A DNA stretch of 64,000 nucleotides from Ahaetulla prasina (taxonomy: Eukaryota > Chordata > Lepidosauria > Squamata > Colubridae): the NCBI RefSeq assembly GCF_028640845.1, contig NC_080540.1, forward strand, positions 162,323,438 through 162,387,437, in the 5' to 3' direction. Positions 54,948 through 64,000 of the stretch are shown piece after piece. The notes beneath the pieces are model-generated. The model had not been told where the DNA came from and searched no databases. It saw nothing but the letters and a program-made list of their open reading frames with translations. A program made the translations under genes and the position numbers. How positions within the stretch are numbered: the first letter of the stretch is position 1; each line of letters starts with the position of its first letter.

Positions 54948-56459
54948 TTATCTTGTCTGGGCCTGGAGTTTTCCTGGCTTTTGTCTGTGAAATAGGTCCT
55001 GCACTTCCTTTTCTGTGATCACTAGGGGTTGTGAACCCAATGAAATGGGGTCAGTTGTAGGAGGCTTGGCTGTTGTTGGTGTGTCTGAGATGGGGGTTGT
55101 GGAGATAGGTGGCTGTAGTTTCCTTTCAAACCTGCAGTAAAACTCATTCAGGTCATCTGCCAGTTGTTGATTACCTTCAGCCTGGGAAGGAGGTATGCCA
55201 TAGCCAGTGATATTTTTAAGAGTTTTCCACATGTTTGCTGGTTCATTTGCTGAAAACTGATTCTTTAGCTTTTCAGAATAGCTTCTTTTTGCTGCTCTGA
55301 TCTCCCTTGTTAGTGCATTTCTGGCCTGATTGTACAGCATTTTATCACCTTTTCTGTAGGCTTCCTCTTTGGAATGTCGTAGCTGCTTAAGTTTAGGTGT
55401 AAACCAAGGTTTGTTGTTACTGTATATTTGCAAGTTCCTTGTAGGTACACATAGGTCTTCACAGAAGCTGACATATGATGTTACAGTATCTGTGAGTTCA
55501 TCCAGGTCTGCAGAGGTATCTTTAAAAATATTCCAATCAGTGCAGTCAAAACATGCCTGTAGCTTTAATTTTGATTCCTCCGTCCAGGTCTTTACTGATT
55601 TAATTATTGGTTTTGTGGCTTTAAGTCTTTGCCTGTAAGCAGGTACAAGGTGAATCATGCAATGATCAGAGTATCCTACAGCTGCACGTGGTAAAGACCG
55701 ATAAGCATCTCTTAGTGTTGTGTAACAATGGTCTAGAGTATTCTTGCCTCTGGTGGGACAATTGACATGCTGAAAGTATTTTGGTAGCTCTTTCCTTAAG
55801 TTTGCCTTGTTTAGATCTCCCAAAACAATGGCCAGCGAATCAGGGTGTTTGGCTTCAGTCTCCATGACTTGGTCAGCTAGAGTTCGTAATGCCTTGTTTA
55901 CACAGGCTTGTGGTGGGACATAAACAGCAATTAGAAGAAATGAGGAAAATTCATGAGGCGAATAGTAAGGTTTGCAGTTGATAATTAGAGTCTCTAAATT
56001 GTTGTCACAGAATTTGTAAATTATGTTAAAATCTTGACACCAGTTTCTATTAATATATAGGCATAGGCCTCCGCCTTTCTTTTTACCAGATGTTTCTGGA
56101 ATCCTGTCTGATCGTTCAATCTGAAACCCTGGAATGTTCAGGCTGCTATTTTCAATTGATTCATTTAACCAGGTTTCAGAGAAGCATAGGACTGCTGAAT
56201 TGCGAAAATCAGAATAGTATTTGTTTAAGAGGAGTATTTCATCCATCTTATTTGCAAGTGAGCGTATATTTGTTAGGAAAATTGAAGGCAGAGGAGTTTT
56301 AATGTGATTTCTTAGCCTGATTAAGATCCCAGATCGCTTACCTCTCTTCCTTCGTTTCCGTCGTTTGGTTTTTTTAGTAATCCATGGCTCCGTGGGAATT
56401 GTCTCCTCCTGTGTTAGAATCTCTTCCGTGTTTGTAAAGACAGGCGGGGGTGAGATCAA
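54948..56459 (-). CDS. LINE apurinic endonuclease-like protein with RT linker
   Basis: A 503-codon frame, the longest coding frame in the window. Residues 29-42 are a basic run (KKTKRRKRRKRGKR), a likely nuclear or nucleolar signal. Residues 58-275 form an APE-type endonuclease with its expected residues: Asn64 in LTNIRSLANK, Glu95 in CFSETWL, Asp215/Asn217 in VLGDLNKAN, Asp243 in TLDHCY and Ser264-Asp265-His266 in YSDHCMI. This domain nicks target DNA to prime reverse transcription. The rest is the linker into RT, ending at a frameshift. The start MISPPP follows the 5' leader. Alone it could encode an endonuclease-only protein; whether it is expressed is unknown. Confidence 0.8.
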   Translation of the reverse strand: MISPPPVFTNTEEILTQEETIPTEPWITKKTKRRKRRKRGKRSGILIRLRNHIKTPLPSIFLTNIRSLANKMDEILLLNKYYSDFRNSAVLCFSETWLNESIENSSLNIPGFQIERSDRIPETSGKKKGGGLCLYINRNWCQDFNIIYKFCDNNLETLIINCKPYYSPHEFSSFLLIAVYVPPQACVNKALRTLADQVMETEAKHPDSLAIVLGDLNKANLRKELPKYFQHVNCPTRGKNTLDHCYTTLRDAYRSLPRAAVGYSDHCMIHLVPAYRQRLKATKPIIKSVKTWTEESKLKLQACFDCTDWNIFKDTSADLDELTDTVTSYVSFCEDLCVPTRNLQIYSNNKPWFTPKLKQLRHSKEEAYRKGDKMLYNQARNALTREIRAAKRSYSEKLKNQFSANEPANMWKTLKNITGYGIPPSQAEGNQQLADDLNEFYCRFERKLQPPISTTPISDTPTTAKPPTTDPISLGSQPLVITEKEVQDLFHRQKPGKLQAQTR

Positions 56460-56507
56460 AGAAAGCTGCTCCTTAAAGAAATGTTCCTTAATTTTTAGCA
56501 GATGGTC

Positions 56508-56603
56508 TCATGAGTAGGAAATCCGTAATGAGTCACAGAGAACAATTAGAAATAAAGAAACAATTAGAGAGCATTTCACCGAGGCAGCCTTCGTTGGCGC
56601 CAT
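56508..56603 (-). other. Short upstream reading frame in the LINE leader
   Basis: The ATG sits inside the AAGATGGCGCC motif and opens a 31-codon frame, MAPTKAAS... with a hydrophobic centre (LIVSLFLIVLC), stopping about 50 bases before the endonuclease Met. It could act as an upstream frame controlling initiation, or be chance. Confidence 0.4.
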
Positions 56604-56610
56604 CTTGGCT
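56591..56610 (-). promoter_or_regulatory. YY1-like site at the LINE 5' end
   Basis: AGCCAAGATGGCGCCAACGA on the minus strand contains AAGATGGCG, matching the core of the vertebrate YY1 consensus (AAGATGGCGGC). It is within a few bases of the element's apparent 5' end, as in mammalian L1, where YY1 sets the start of transcription. Confidence 0.55.
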
Positions 56611-56612
56611 AG

Positions 56613-57404
56613 AATATGCCCTATATTGAATAAAATATACTGATAACACCATGGCATAATTGAAAATAGCAGCTTTTCATAATGAAACATTTGTTGACTT
56701 TCTTTGGCTTTCACTGGTCTGGTTAGCTTTCCCTGGATTTTACTGAGTGGATTTCATTTGTTTCATCTATTTTTAGCCAAAGGGTTGCTATTAGTTTAGT
56801 TGTGGTGAACTACAGCTTCTATTTGGTTGCTGCAGTATGAGTACATTTCTGAGTGACATAGTCTGGGCTGCTCAAAGCTTAGAAAAACCAGATGATTAAT
56901 TTGATTTTGAAATCTCCCTTTCCCCCATTCCACTCTTCACAGGAGTTCTGTTCCAGCTGATATTTCAGGGGAAACTGAAAGAGGTAGAAAAGATTTATTT
57001 TTTTTCTTTCCTTTTTCGTTTTTTTCTTTACCTTTAAAGAAAAAGGTAAAATTCAGGGAAGTTCATGGAGAAGATCTGGGGAAGGAATACACTTGCTATC
57101 TTTAATGATATGTGAGAATAACCTTGAGGGACAGAAAGAAGAGCTGTAGCCAGGGCAGTAATCAGATAAGATATAACTTAGCCCACATAATGAATGGAGG
57201 TGAAGAAAAGATCTCAGAAGGAACCCTCCCTACTTCTCTGGAAAGTAAAGACAGGGAATGGGGGAGTTGCTTTCAGAACTTGCAAGGGTCTGTTTCTGTA
57301 AAGATAGTGACTGCACTCATAGTTTTGGTTTCCTGTCTGGACTATGTTGAAGGACAGATGCTAGCTGCCTCTGGAATATGGTTGGAATCCCGCAAGAATC
57401 TTCT
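56613..57404. other. No recognised feature
   Basis: Nothing assignable. A pyrimidine-rich patch lies at 56995-57030. Confidence 0.35.
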
Positions 57405-57412
57405 GTTTTCTG

Positions 57413-57654
57413 CAGGAGTGAAATCCAGCAGGTTCTGACAGGTTCGGGAGAACTAGTAGTGGAAATTTTGAGCAATTCAGAGAACTGGCAAATACCACCT
57501 CTGGCTGGCCCCGGAGTGGGGTGGGAATAGATTTTGCAATATCCTTCCCCCAGGAATGGGGAGGGAATGGGTATTTTGCAGTATCCTTCTCCTGCCACAC
57601 CCACCAAGCCATGCCCACAGAAAACAGTAATTAAAAAAATGGATTTTACCACTG
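57413..57654. mobile_element. Non-autonomous hAT element (CAGNGGTG family)
   Basis: CAGGAGTGAAATCCAGC...GATTTTACCACTG, exact octamer GTTTTCTG (57405-57412, 57655-57662). Confidence 0.9.
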
Positions 57655-57867
57655 GTTTTCTGTAGAAATAGGTAAAACGTATAACTAAGAATTTGTTCAA
57701 AATTGTTTCTTTCTGTTTGCTGCTTTGTTGATAAGACTCACGTTTGCTCTCTCTTAGTGATTCTGGAATTTGATATGCAATCTCAGCCTACATCCTTCCT
57801 TCAGGCTGTGCCATGAAGATACAATCTTCTCTTAGGATTTGTTGTAATACATATTAATAATCTAAAA

Positions 57868-58621
57868 CAGCAGTCACCAATTGGTGGTCCACCAGTGGTC
57901 CACGAGAAAATTTTGGTGGTCCGCAGAAAAATTATTTGCATTTTTTATCTTACACTAAATCAGGGGTCCTCAAACTAAAGCCCCTGGGACAGATACGTGC
58001 AATGAACGTTTGTGTTGCTGCAGAGAGTCTCCCCCTTTGGGGTCTTCTTATGTGGGTTGGAGGGGGGCAAAAATTCCGACTTGGGGATCTGCTTCAGCCT
58101 CCTGGTGTCGCGGATTTAGGCGAAGGCTGGAGGGAAGCACCACTGGTGCCGAAGAGCTGGAGGGTCTTGTTCTAGTGGGACTGCATCATGGCCTGGAACT
58201 GACTGACCATCTCAGCCTTCAGGTGTCAGTACCTGGCCTTGCACTCCTGCAGGTCTTCCCTCTGCTTGGAAAGCCTATGCTTGTAGTCCTCAGTGAGGTG
58301 CTTCTACTGAGCTTCCTTCTCGGTCAGATCCAATTTGAACTGATCTGTTTGCCAACTCTTTCTCCTGGTGGCTGCTTAGCTCCAACAACTGCTTCCTGTT
58401 GGGGCCCGAAGGAGCCCAGGCGGACAGGCGAGGAATGGCAAGTAGAAGCTGGCAAGGCGCCCCTCGACGTGAGTGACATCAAGTTGGCCACACCGACACA
58501 GTCACATGACCACATTGCCACACCCACCCAGCCAGTCATTAGGCAGATCATATTAGTGGTCCGTGGGATTTAAAATTATGAATTTAGTGGTTCCTGAGGT
58601 CTGAAAGGTTGGTGACCCCTG
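57868..58621. mobile_element. hAT element with nested insert and gene-like cargo
   Basis: CAGCAGTCACCAATTGGTGG...AAAGGTTGGTGACCCCTG, exact octamer ATCTAAAA (57860-57867, 58622-58629). Inside, a second hAT-like left end CAGGGGTCCTCAAACT starts at 57961 after CACTAAAT; its right end is not clear. The middle (58145-58400) resembles a protein-coding fragment on the minus strand. No transposase. Confidence 0.85.
58145..58400 (-). pseudogene. Coiled-coil gene fragment inside a hAT element
   Basis: On the minus strand one frame reads QFKLDLTEKEAQ, stop, KHLTEDYKHRLSKQREDL, QECKARY, stop, HLKAEMVSQFQAMMQSH, stop, NKTLQLFG. Stops aside, this is a charged, heptad-like sequence unlike any transposase or RT. 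A preceding part (RKQLLELSSHQEKELAN) is in another frame. It looks like a decayed exon of a coiled-coil protein captured by the transposon. I do not recognise the gene. Confidence 0.5.
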
Positions 58622-58629
58622 ATCTAAAA

Positions 58630-59089
58630 CCTCTCCAGTATCTTTTCAGAGATTCATTTCAGAGAGCGCTTTCTTTGTAGCAGGCGAGCACCATCCTGTG
58701 GTCTGTCTGGAGTATTTTATTTTATTTTGGATTTTTCTTTTGTAACTATGGTATTTTGTCAACTATTATGTTAATATCATCAGAGCATCTTTGCCACTTA
58801 TCTTCTATGTGAATGTTTGCATTTTAATATTTAAAATGAAAAAAGAGGAAGGTGATACTATATTTTCTCTTTTAAATAAAGTAACTCTAATGAAATTGCA
58901 GAAAGAAGGGTTTAATTTTACAGTTTTATCTATAAAATTTCTCATATCTTAAACACAAAGCGGGAGGAATGAAGATTTATTTCAATTTTTGTAATTTGAG
59001 TTTTTTAGACACCAGAAAGGCAACACAAAATGTGAGAGTCTTATCTCTCCCCCACAAAGATTAAGGAATAGATGCCTAGGAGATGGTCC
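58630..59089. other. No recognised feature
   Basis: AT-rich, nothing assignable. Confidence 0.35.
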
Positions 59090-59600
59090 CTGGAATGTGG
59101 GTGGTGGAAGCAGGAACTATGAAGCTGCTACTTGAAAGCGGAAGTGAAGATCAGACTCTAAACTCCTGAGGGCTCCTGGGAGAGAAGATTTGGAGCTTTC
59201 AGTCTTGTCAGGGTAATGGTGATTTGAAGCTGACCAACCCTTTAAGACTGAGGATAAATCAACAGGGTTATTGCCCTTTAAGAAGCTGGGTTTAAGAAAC
59301 TGTCTATATAAGGGAGGCCATTAGAGGGCGTCCCTCTGTCACCGTGTATCACTCATTCTCCTCATGTATCACTCATTCTCCTTGTGTATCACTCTTTCTC
59401 CTCATGTAACTCTCTCCTCGAGTATCTGCATTGTAGTTCTCTGTGTAGAATTGCAGATGATTGATTGCTTGCCTGGTCTGTGCCTACAAGTGTATGTCTG
59501 TATATAGAAACCTGTAGATAGACCACTGTTTGTAAAGACAAAACCTCTGTGTCCTGTATTTTGCTCCTGGGTTGTCTCAAAATAGTAGTCATGCTGTAAA
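59090..59600 (+). mobile_element. Possible LTR or promoter-like element
   Basis: CTGTCTATATAAGGGAGGCC (about 59300-59320) is a strong TATA context preceded by GC-balanced sequence, unlike the AT-rich surroundings, and followed by a 20-bp tandem repeat and TGTCTG-rich DNA. This fits an LTR U3-R region, but no termini, poly(A) signal or target duplication were found. Confidence 0.3.
59346..59421. repeat. 20-bp tandem repeat, ~3.8 copies
   Basis: GTATCACTCATTCTCCTCAT at 59346, 59366 and 59386 with small changes, then a shortened fourth unit. Confidence 0.9.
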
Positions 59601-61466
59601 CACTCAAGACAAGTCTTCCACTCTGTGGACCTCAGCAATTCATGCTGCAGTCTGCATGCAGCTAGTCAAATACGTTTTGCTTTGGGTGTTCTGAATGACT
59701 GCTCCCATGTGGGAAATTCTAATTCTGGGGCTTTGTTTGGATCGCTCTCTTTTGAGCTTGGGAGACAGAAGCTATGCTACCGAAGGGATAAGGATTTCTG
59801 ATCCTGACCTGTTGGCGTGTTGAGACAATCAGGCTATGGCAAAGCTCAGATTGCTCAAGTATCCTTCGGGTTTTAAGAGATATTTAAAGCATCTGCTTGG
59901 GCTAAGACTTGGAATCAAAGCCTTAGAAAATGTTCTTGGATTGCCAATTCAATTGATTTTCATTACAGCTGGTGGCCTCTTTGGCTCTCTGAGAAGGCTT
60001 GCTTGGAAGGGTTGAAGATACCGCACTGGTGGAGCCACTCAACAATCCCAGACACACACAGAGGAGACTTTATGAACTGTACTTTGTCTTTCTTGAACCC
60101 AGCGTTCGATTTTCTTGCTTGCTTGCTCAATCGACGGCCTTTATTCAGCCTGCCCTGCGAAATCATTTTTGCAGCATGAATGTTCTTTCTGTGCCTGTTG
60201 CTTTTTAATTTCCCCCCAGAGGGAAGGCAGAACTAAAATACGAGCATGACTGGCTGGCTGTTGCGGCTGCTGCCGCTGTGCCCATAAGTGAACGAAAACC
60301 CTGCAGCTTCCCACACAAGTGACATTCTCTCTTTTAAAGGAGCCAATTTGATTCACTTTTCAAGGAACGGGTTTTCATGCTTGGTGCATTTATTTCCTAA
60401 TTTTATTATGCCATTTAATTAGATCATGTACATTGGTTTTATTGTTAAAACATGTCCTTGTTTTCTTTATAACTGGCTTTCATGGCACTACAGGGACATT
60501 TAGAAAAATATTGCATGAACCACATTCCAGCATCCACTCGTAAGAAGGGCCTGAGTTGGAGACAGACTGCTACACAGTCATCAATTATAATAAGGCTCCC
60601 GCTTCTGGGTTGTAAACATCCAGATAACCACTTGATGGCAGCAGAGAGATTCAGAAAACTCTTTATTGCCACTTATAGTCATCTGGATTTCTGCTGCCCC
60701 TGTACATTTTGCCACCAATGAAAACAGCAGAATATTATTTGTGGCATGCAGGGCTTGAGCAACGTCAGCAACGGGACTTGGCTACTTGTGGGCGACAGCA
60801 CTTGGACACTAAAAAGTTGCTTGCAAGTTTCTATTTTACCAGAATGCAACACTGATCGAAGCTTCCTGGTTACTCAGTATTTCACAGGTGTTGCCATGCT
60901 AATAAGTTTGTGCTTTTCTTGGTTTGAGGGATCCTTTGAGACCTGATTGGGGGGGTGGTATTATTAGGAATTCTACTTTTACCAGAAGACTTTTCCTAGG
61001 CACATCATTGCTGGAATCCTGAACTGGAAAGGGACTGTTTCCCATGTTCTGAGATCAGATGCAAGGTCAAATTAAAAAGCAATTAAAGTTTTGTTGATTC
61101 ATGGTGGGGGGGGAGGGCCAAAAAGGGGTTCAGGTTCTTTGTCAGTCAAGAAGGTTGTACCAAATGCAAGAGATGGGGGTGGGGGGTGGGGAGCAAGAAA
61201 GTAAATATTAGATTTGCAGCCATAATTTTTTTTAAAAACCAAAGAATTGGGGAATCACAAAATTTTGAGATCTAAAATTCAAAAAGGATTACGGCATAAA
61301 CTGGCCATTGTGGTTATTGGATCATTGGTGCCAGATCCTAAAATTTTGGACGGCACTTAGAAAATCTGTGCAATGACAAAAATTCCACCTGTCAATTGTA
61401 AAAAGGGCACACTGCTTGGACACGTACATATACTGTGCCTTCCTGATACATTACAACATCCTAGGT
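59601..61466. other. No recognised gene or family
   Basis: Short frames on both strands lack domains. G-runs near 60950, 61107 and 61176 only. Confidence 0.35.
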
Positions 61467-61645
61467 CAGTGATGGCAAATCTATGGCACGTGTGCCAGAG
61501 GTGGTACGCAGCACCCTCTCTGTTGGCACATGAGCCATCAACTCACCTCAGCTCCACCATGCGCACGTACCTCCCCCCAGCCAGCTGGTCTTTGGGTCTC
61601 TGCCGTGCATGCATAGGGGGTGGGATGCATAGGGGGCGAGACATG
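61467..61645. mobile_element. hAT-type element left end (CAGTGATGGCAAATC type)
   Basis: Starts CAGTGATGGCAAATCTATGGCAC, similar to 53668. Interior TGTTGGCACATGAGCC and CCATGCGCACGTACC. Right end and target duplication not found. Confidence 0.5.
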
Positions 61646-62395
61646 AGCACTTTTAAGTTTGCTACCCAGAAGATCTGTGATTTCCATGTCTGTCTTGGTT
61701 GTGACAGACGAAAGAATCTCAGACTGTTCTGCTTCTAGGCACTGAAGTCCAAGAGAGCTGGCTCCTGGTACGAGTTCTTCTGAAATGTGTAGATTGATAA
61801 GATATCAGATGTTTGGATTACAGGGAGCAATTTGCAGAGCACAATTAAGGCTTCTTTTTTAAAAAAAACTTATATAATTATTTGGTTTCATTTGTAGAAG
61901 AAGATCAACTCCAGATGGATTTCCATTTCAATCCAAAAAGAAGGTGCCATATAAAGGCTCCAATGTTTCGGGAAGCTAAGACTTGTGGCTGTTTGAACAT
62001 TTTTTAATGGAAAGGAGGGCAAAACCAAATATTAGTATATCAAGCCAGAAATGCTCAGAAAAACTAACAAAGGTTACTATAGGTAGGATATGGAAAGTAG
62101 TTTTGTTCTGAACCAGACCATTCACTGTGCTGACACTGGCTGGTGGCCAGATGGCTAGTAGACATCTTCAAATAAAACAATTTTATTATTCCTACCTTTT
62201 TTTTTCTTTTTATGATCCTCTAGTCCCTTAATCTGGGATAGAGTCAGGATGACTGGGTGGAGCTGAGCGTTTATTAGCTGGATGCCCTTCCTGATGCCTA
62301 TGTGAAGTTCGCAGCAGATATTTTTTTTCTTTGCACCCTAAGAGAGAAGCATTTGCCGCTACCTAGGATTGCCATCGGCCGGCTTGTCATCGACG
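61646..62395. other. Mostly unassigned; possible repeat at 62225-62345
   Basis: The phrase GGTGGAGCTGAGCGTTTATTAG and ATGCCCTTCCTGATGCC look like a dispersed repeat, class unknown. The rest is not assignable. Confidence 0.3.
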
Positions 62396-62401
62396 GCGGT
62401 G

Positions 62402-64000
62402 TGGAAGTTCCAGGCCTCCATGACGGCCTTGGACCTGATTCAAGTAACTGATGGCCCTACACACAGTGTGGGAGGCATACTGGACCTGATTTATATCTCT
62501 GGACAGTGGTTAAATGATCTGGAATTAGGAGATTTAGTGACAGAACCTGTGTCATGGTCAGATCATTTTCTCCTTCGCCTGGACTTTCGGACCGCCACTC
62601 ACCACCGCAGGGAGACGGAACCAATGCGTTGGTTCCGTCCCAGGCGCCTGATGGACCCTGAGAGGTTCCTGACGGAGCTTGGGCCGTTCCCTGAGGATCT
62701 TGCCCACGGCACGGCTGAAGAACTAGTTGCGGCCTGGGAACAGGCCGGGGCTTTGGACCACGTCGTGCCTTTGCGGCCTCTGACCCGGCGTAGATCTCAG
62801 TTGGCTCCTTGGTTCTCTGAGGAGCTGAGAGAGATGAAACGCCGGAGAAGATGCCTAGAGAGTACCTGGAGGTCCAGCCGTTCCGAAGCTGACTGGACAC
62901 TAGTTAGGTCTTTTTCTAAGACCTACCTAGTGGCACTGAGGAAGGCGAAATGTTCTTACATTTCCACCCTTATTGCATCGGCAGATAACCGCCTGGCCGC
63001 CCTGTTTCAGGTGACCCGCTCTCTCCTTCATCAGGAGGGGAGGGATGACCCCTTGCAGGGACGTGCCGAGGAGTTTAGTGGTTATCTATACGGTAAAATC
63101 GTTCAGCTTCGGGATAGTTTGGACCAAAATTGCGATGATCCAAGCGAGAGGACGGAGACGCGTCTTGTTGAGATTGTTTGGGATGAGTTTGATTCTGTGG
63201 CTCTCGAGGACGTGGACAGGTTACTGGGGAGGTTACATGCCACTACATGTTTACTGGACCCGTGTCCCTCCTGGTTGGTGCTGGCCACACAGGAGGTGAC
63301 ACGAGGCTGGCTCCGGGGAATTATAAATGCTTCCTTGTTGGAAGGGGTTTTCCCTGCCGCCTTGAAAGAGGCGGTGGTGAGACCCCTCCTCAAGAAGCCT
63401 TCCCTGGACCCAGCTATTTTGGGAAATTATCGTCCAGTCTCCAATCTTTGCTTTGTTGCGAAGGTTGTAGAGAGTGTGGTGGCATGGCAACTGCCCCAGT
63501 ACCTGGATGAAGCTGTCTATCTAGACCCGTTCCAGTCTGGTTTCTGGTCCGGATATAGTACAGAGACAGCTTTGGTCGCGTTGGTGGATGACCTCTGGAG
63601 GGCCAGAGATAGGGGGTATTCTTCTGCCCTGGTCCTATTAGATCTCTCAGCGGCTTTTGATATCATCGACCATGGTATCTTGCTTTACCGGTTGGAGAGT
63701 TTGGGAGTGGGAGGCACCGTTTATCGGTGGTTCTCCTCCTATCTCTCTGACCGGTCGCAGACAGTGTTGACAGGGGGGCAGAGATCGACCGCGAGGCGCC
63801 TCACTTGTGGAGTGCCACAGGGGTCGATCCTCTCGCCTCTCCTGTTCAACATCTATATGAAGCCGCTGGGCGAGGTCATCAGTGGCTTTGGGGTGAGATA
63901 CCAACTGTACGCTGATGATACGCAGCTGTACTTTTCCACCCCGGGCCACCCCAACGAAGCTGTCGAAGTGCTGTCCCGGTGCCTGGAAGCCGTACGGGTC
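62402..64000 (+). CDS. CR1 LINE ORF2: endonuclease end and reverse transcriptase, open to window edge
   Basis: One uninterrupted frame of more than 530 codons, running off the window. It starts in the endonuclease C-terminus (LDLIQVTDGPTHSVGGILDL, VSWSDHFLLRLDF), so the element is 5'-truncated near 62400. RT follows: LLKKPSLDPAILGNYRPVSN (motif 1), LDLSAAFDIIDH (motif A, 63638-63673), GVPQGSILSPLLF (motif B, from 63809) and YADDTQLY (catalytic Asp pair, 63908-63931). All RT catalytic motifs are intact. Internal Met codons exist (for example 62651) but none is a natural start. An unbroken frame this long implies a recent insertion. Its C-terminus and 3' end lie beyond the window. Confidence 0.92.

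Larger units (their letters stand above)
54032..56612 (-). mobile_element. L2-like LINE, 5' end apparently complete, internal RT deletion
   Basis: Minus strand, from a 5' end at GCCAAGATGGCGCC (about 56610) to a 3' end CTTGGCCAATAAAATTCTATTCTATTC near 54034. Contains a short upstream frame, an endonuclease frame (56459-54948) and an RT C-terminal frame (54915-54322). The central RT is missing (joint near 54867), so it cannot copy itself. The 3' UTR matches 50628-51236 and the tails at 23457, 27905 and 29822. No clear target duplication, common in the CR1/L2 group. Confidence 0.85.

Noticed and set aside
58010..58573. 187-codon plus-strand frame
   Set aside because: Antisense to the coiled-coil-like fragment, inside a hAT element; no domain.

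Overview
This is a vertebrate nuclear sequence, almost certainly from a snake. It contains full-length Sauria SINEs (tRNA-like head, Bov-B-type tail), a Bov-B LINE 3' end, many CR1 and L2-like LINE 3' ends, and LINE tails that run into (TTCTA)n arrays, a combination known from squamate and especially snake genomes. I see no host protein-coding exon, rRNA or functional tRNA gene. It reads as intergenic or intronic DNA filled with nested transposable elements.

Layout. 1-18.2 kb: CR1 and L2-like LINE ends, non-autonomous hAT elements with clear 8-bp target duplications, two LTRs (one inside a Sauria SINE), a Bov-B end and a near-perfect 172-bp palindrome. 18.2-31.1 kb: a 240-bp pyrimidine triplet tract, then a Ty3/Gypsy chromovirus on the minus strand (19575-26915) with both LTRs, gag, protease, RT, RNase H, integrase and a chromodomain. 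It is flanked by two copies of a ~0.97-kb host segment (A, A') and interrupted in RT by a 2.07-kb segment (B) whose other copy (B') lies at 28999-31069. 31-38.4 kb: more hAT MITEs, a CR1 end, two Sauria SINEs and two LTRs. 38.3-43.2 kb: a direct tandem duplication (2.44-kb unit), each copy carrying a Sauria SINE. 43.2-53.5 kb: decayed LINEs including an RTE-like relic, a folded-back CR1, a solo LTR, a (TG)n tract and a CR1 end with an (AAT)n(GAT)n tail. 54.0-56.6 kb: a minus-strand L2-like LINE with an intact endonuclease frame, a YY1-like site at its 5' end and an in-frame loss of the RT palm. 57-64 kb: a hAT element carrying a coiled-coil gene-like fragment, a possible LTR, and a CR1 whose RT frame is open to the window edge.

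The most notable signals: (1) the chromovirus Pol frame reads through the internal/LTR boundary into U3, and five other LTRs here carry a similar acidic-then-basic reading frame; (2) the non-autonomous hAT elements split by target duplication into a TA-centred (Buster-like) and a non-TA (Ac-like) class; (3) near-identical duplications with unusual junctions, which are either recent template-switch events or assembly artefacts; (4) a possible host-gene capture by a hAT element. Element boundaries without target duplications are approximate, and family names come from recognised motifs, not database searches.
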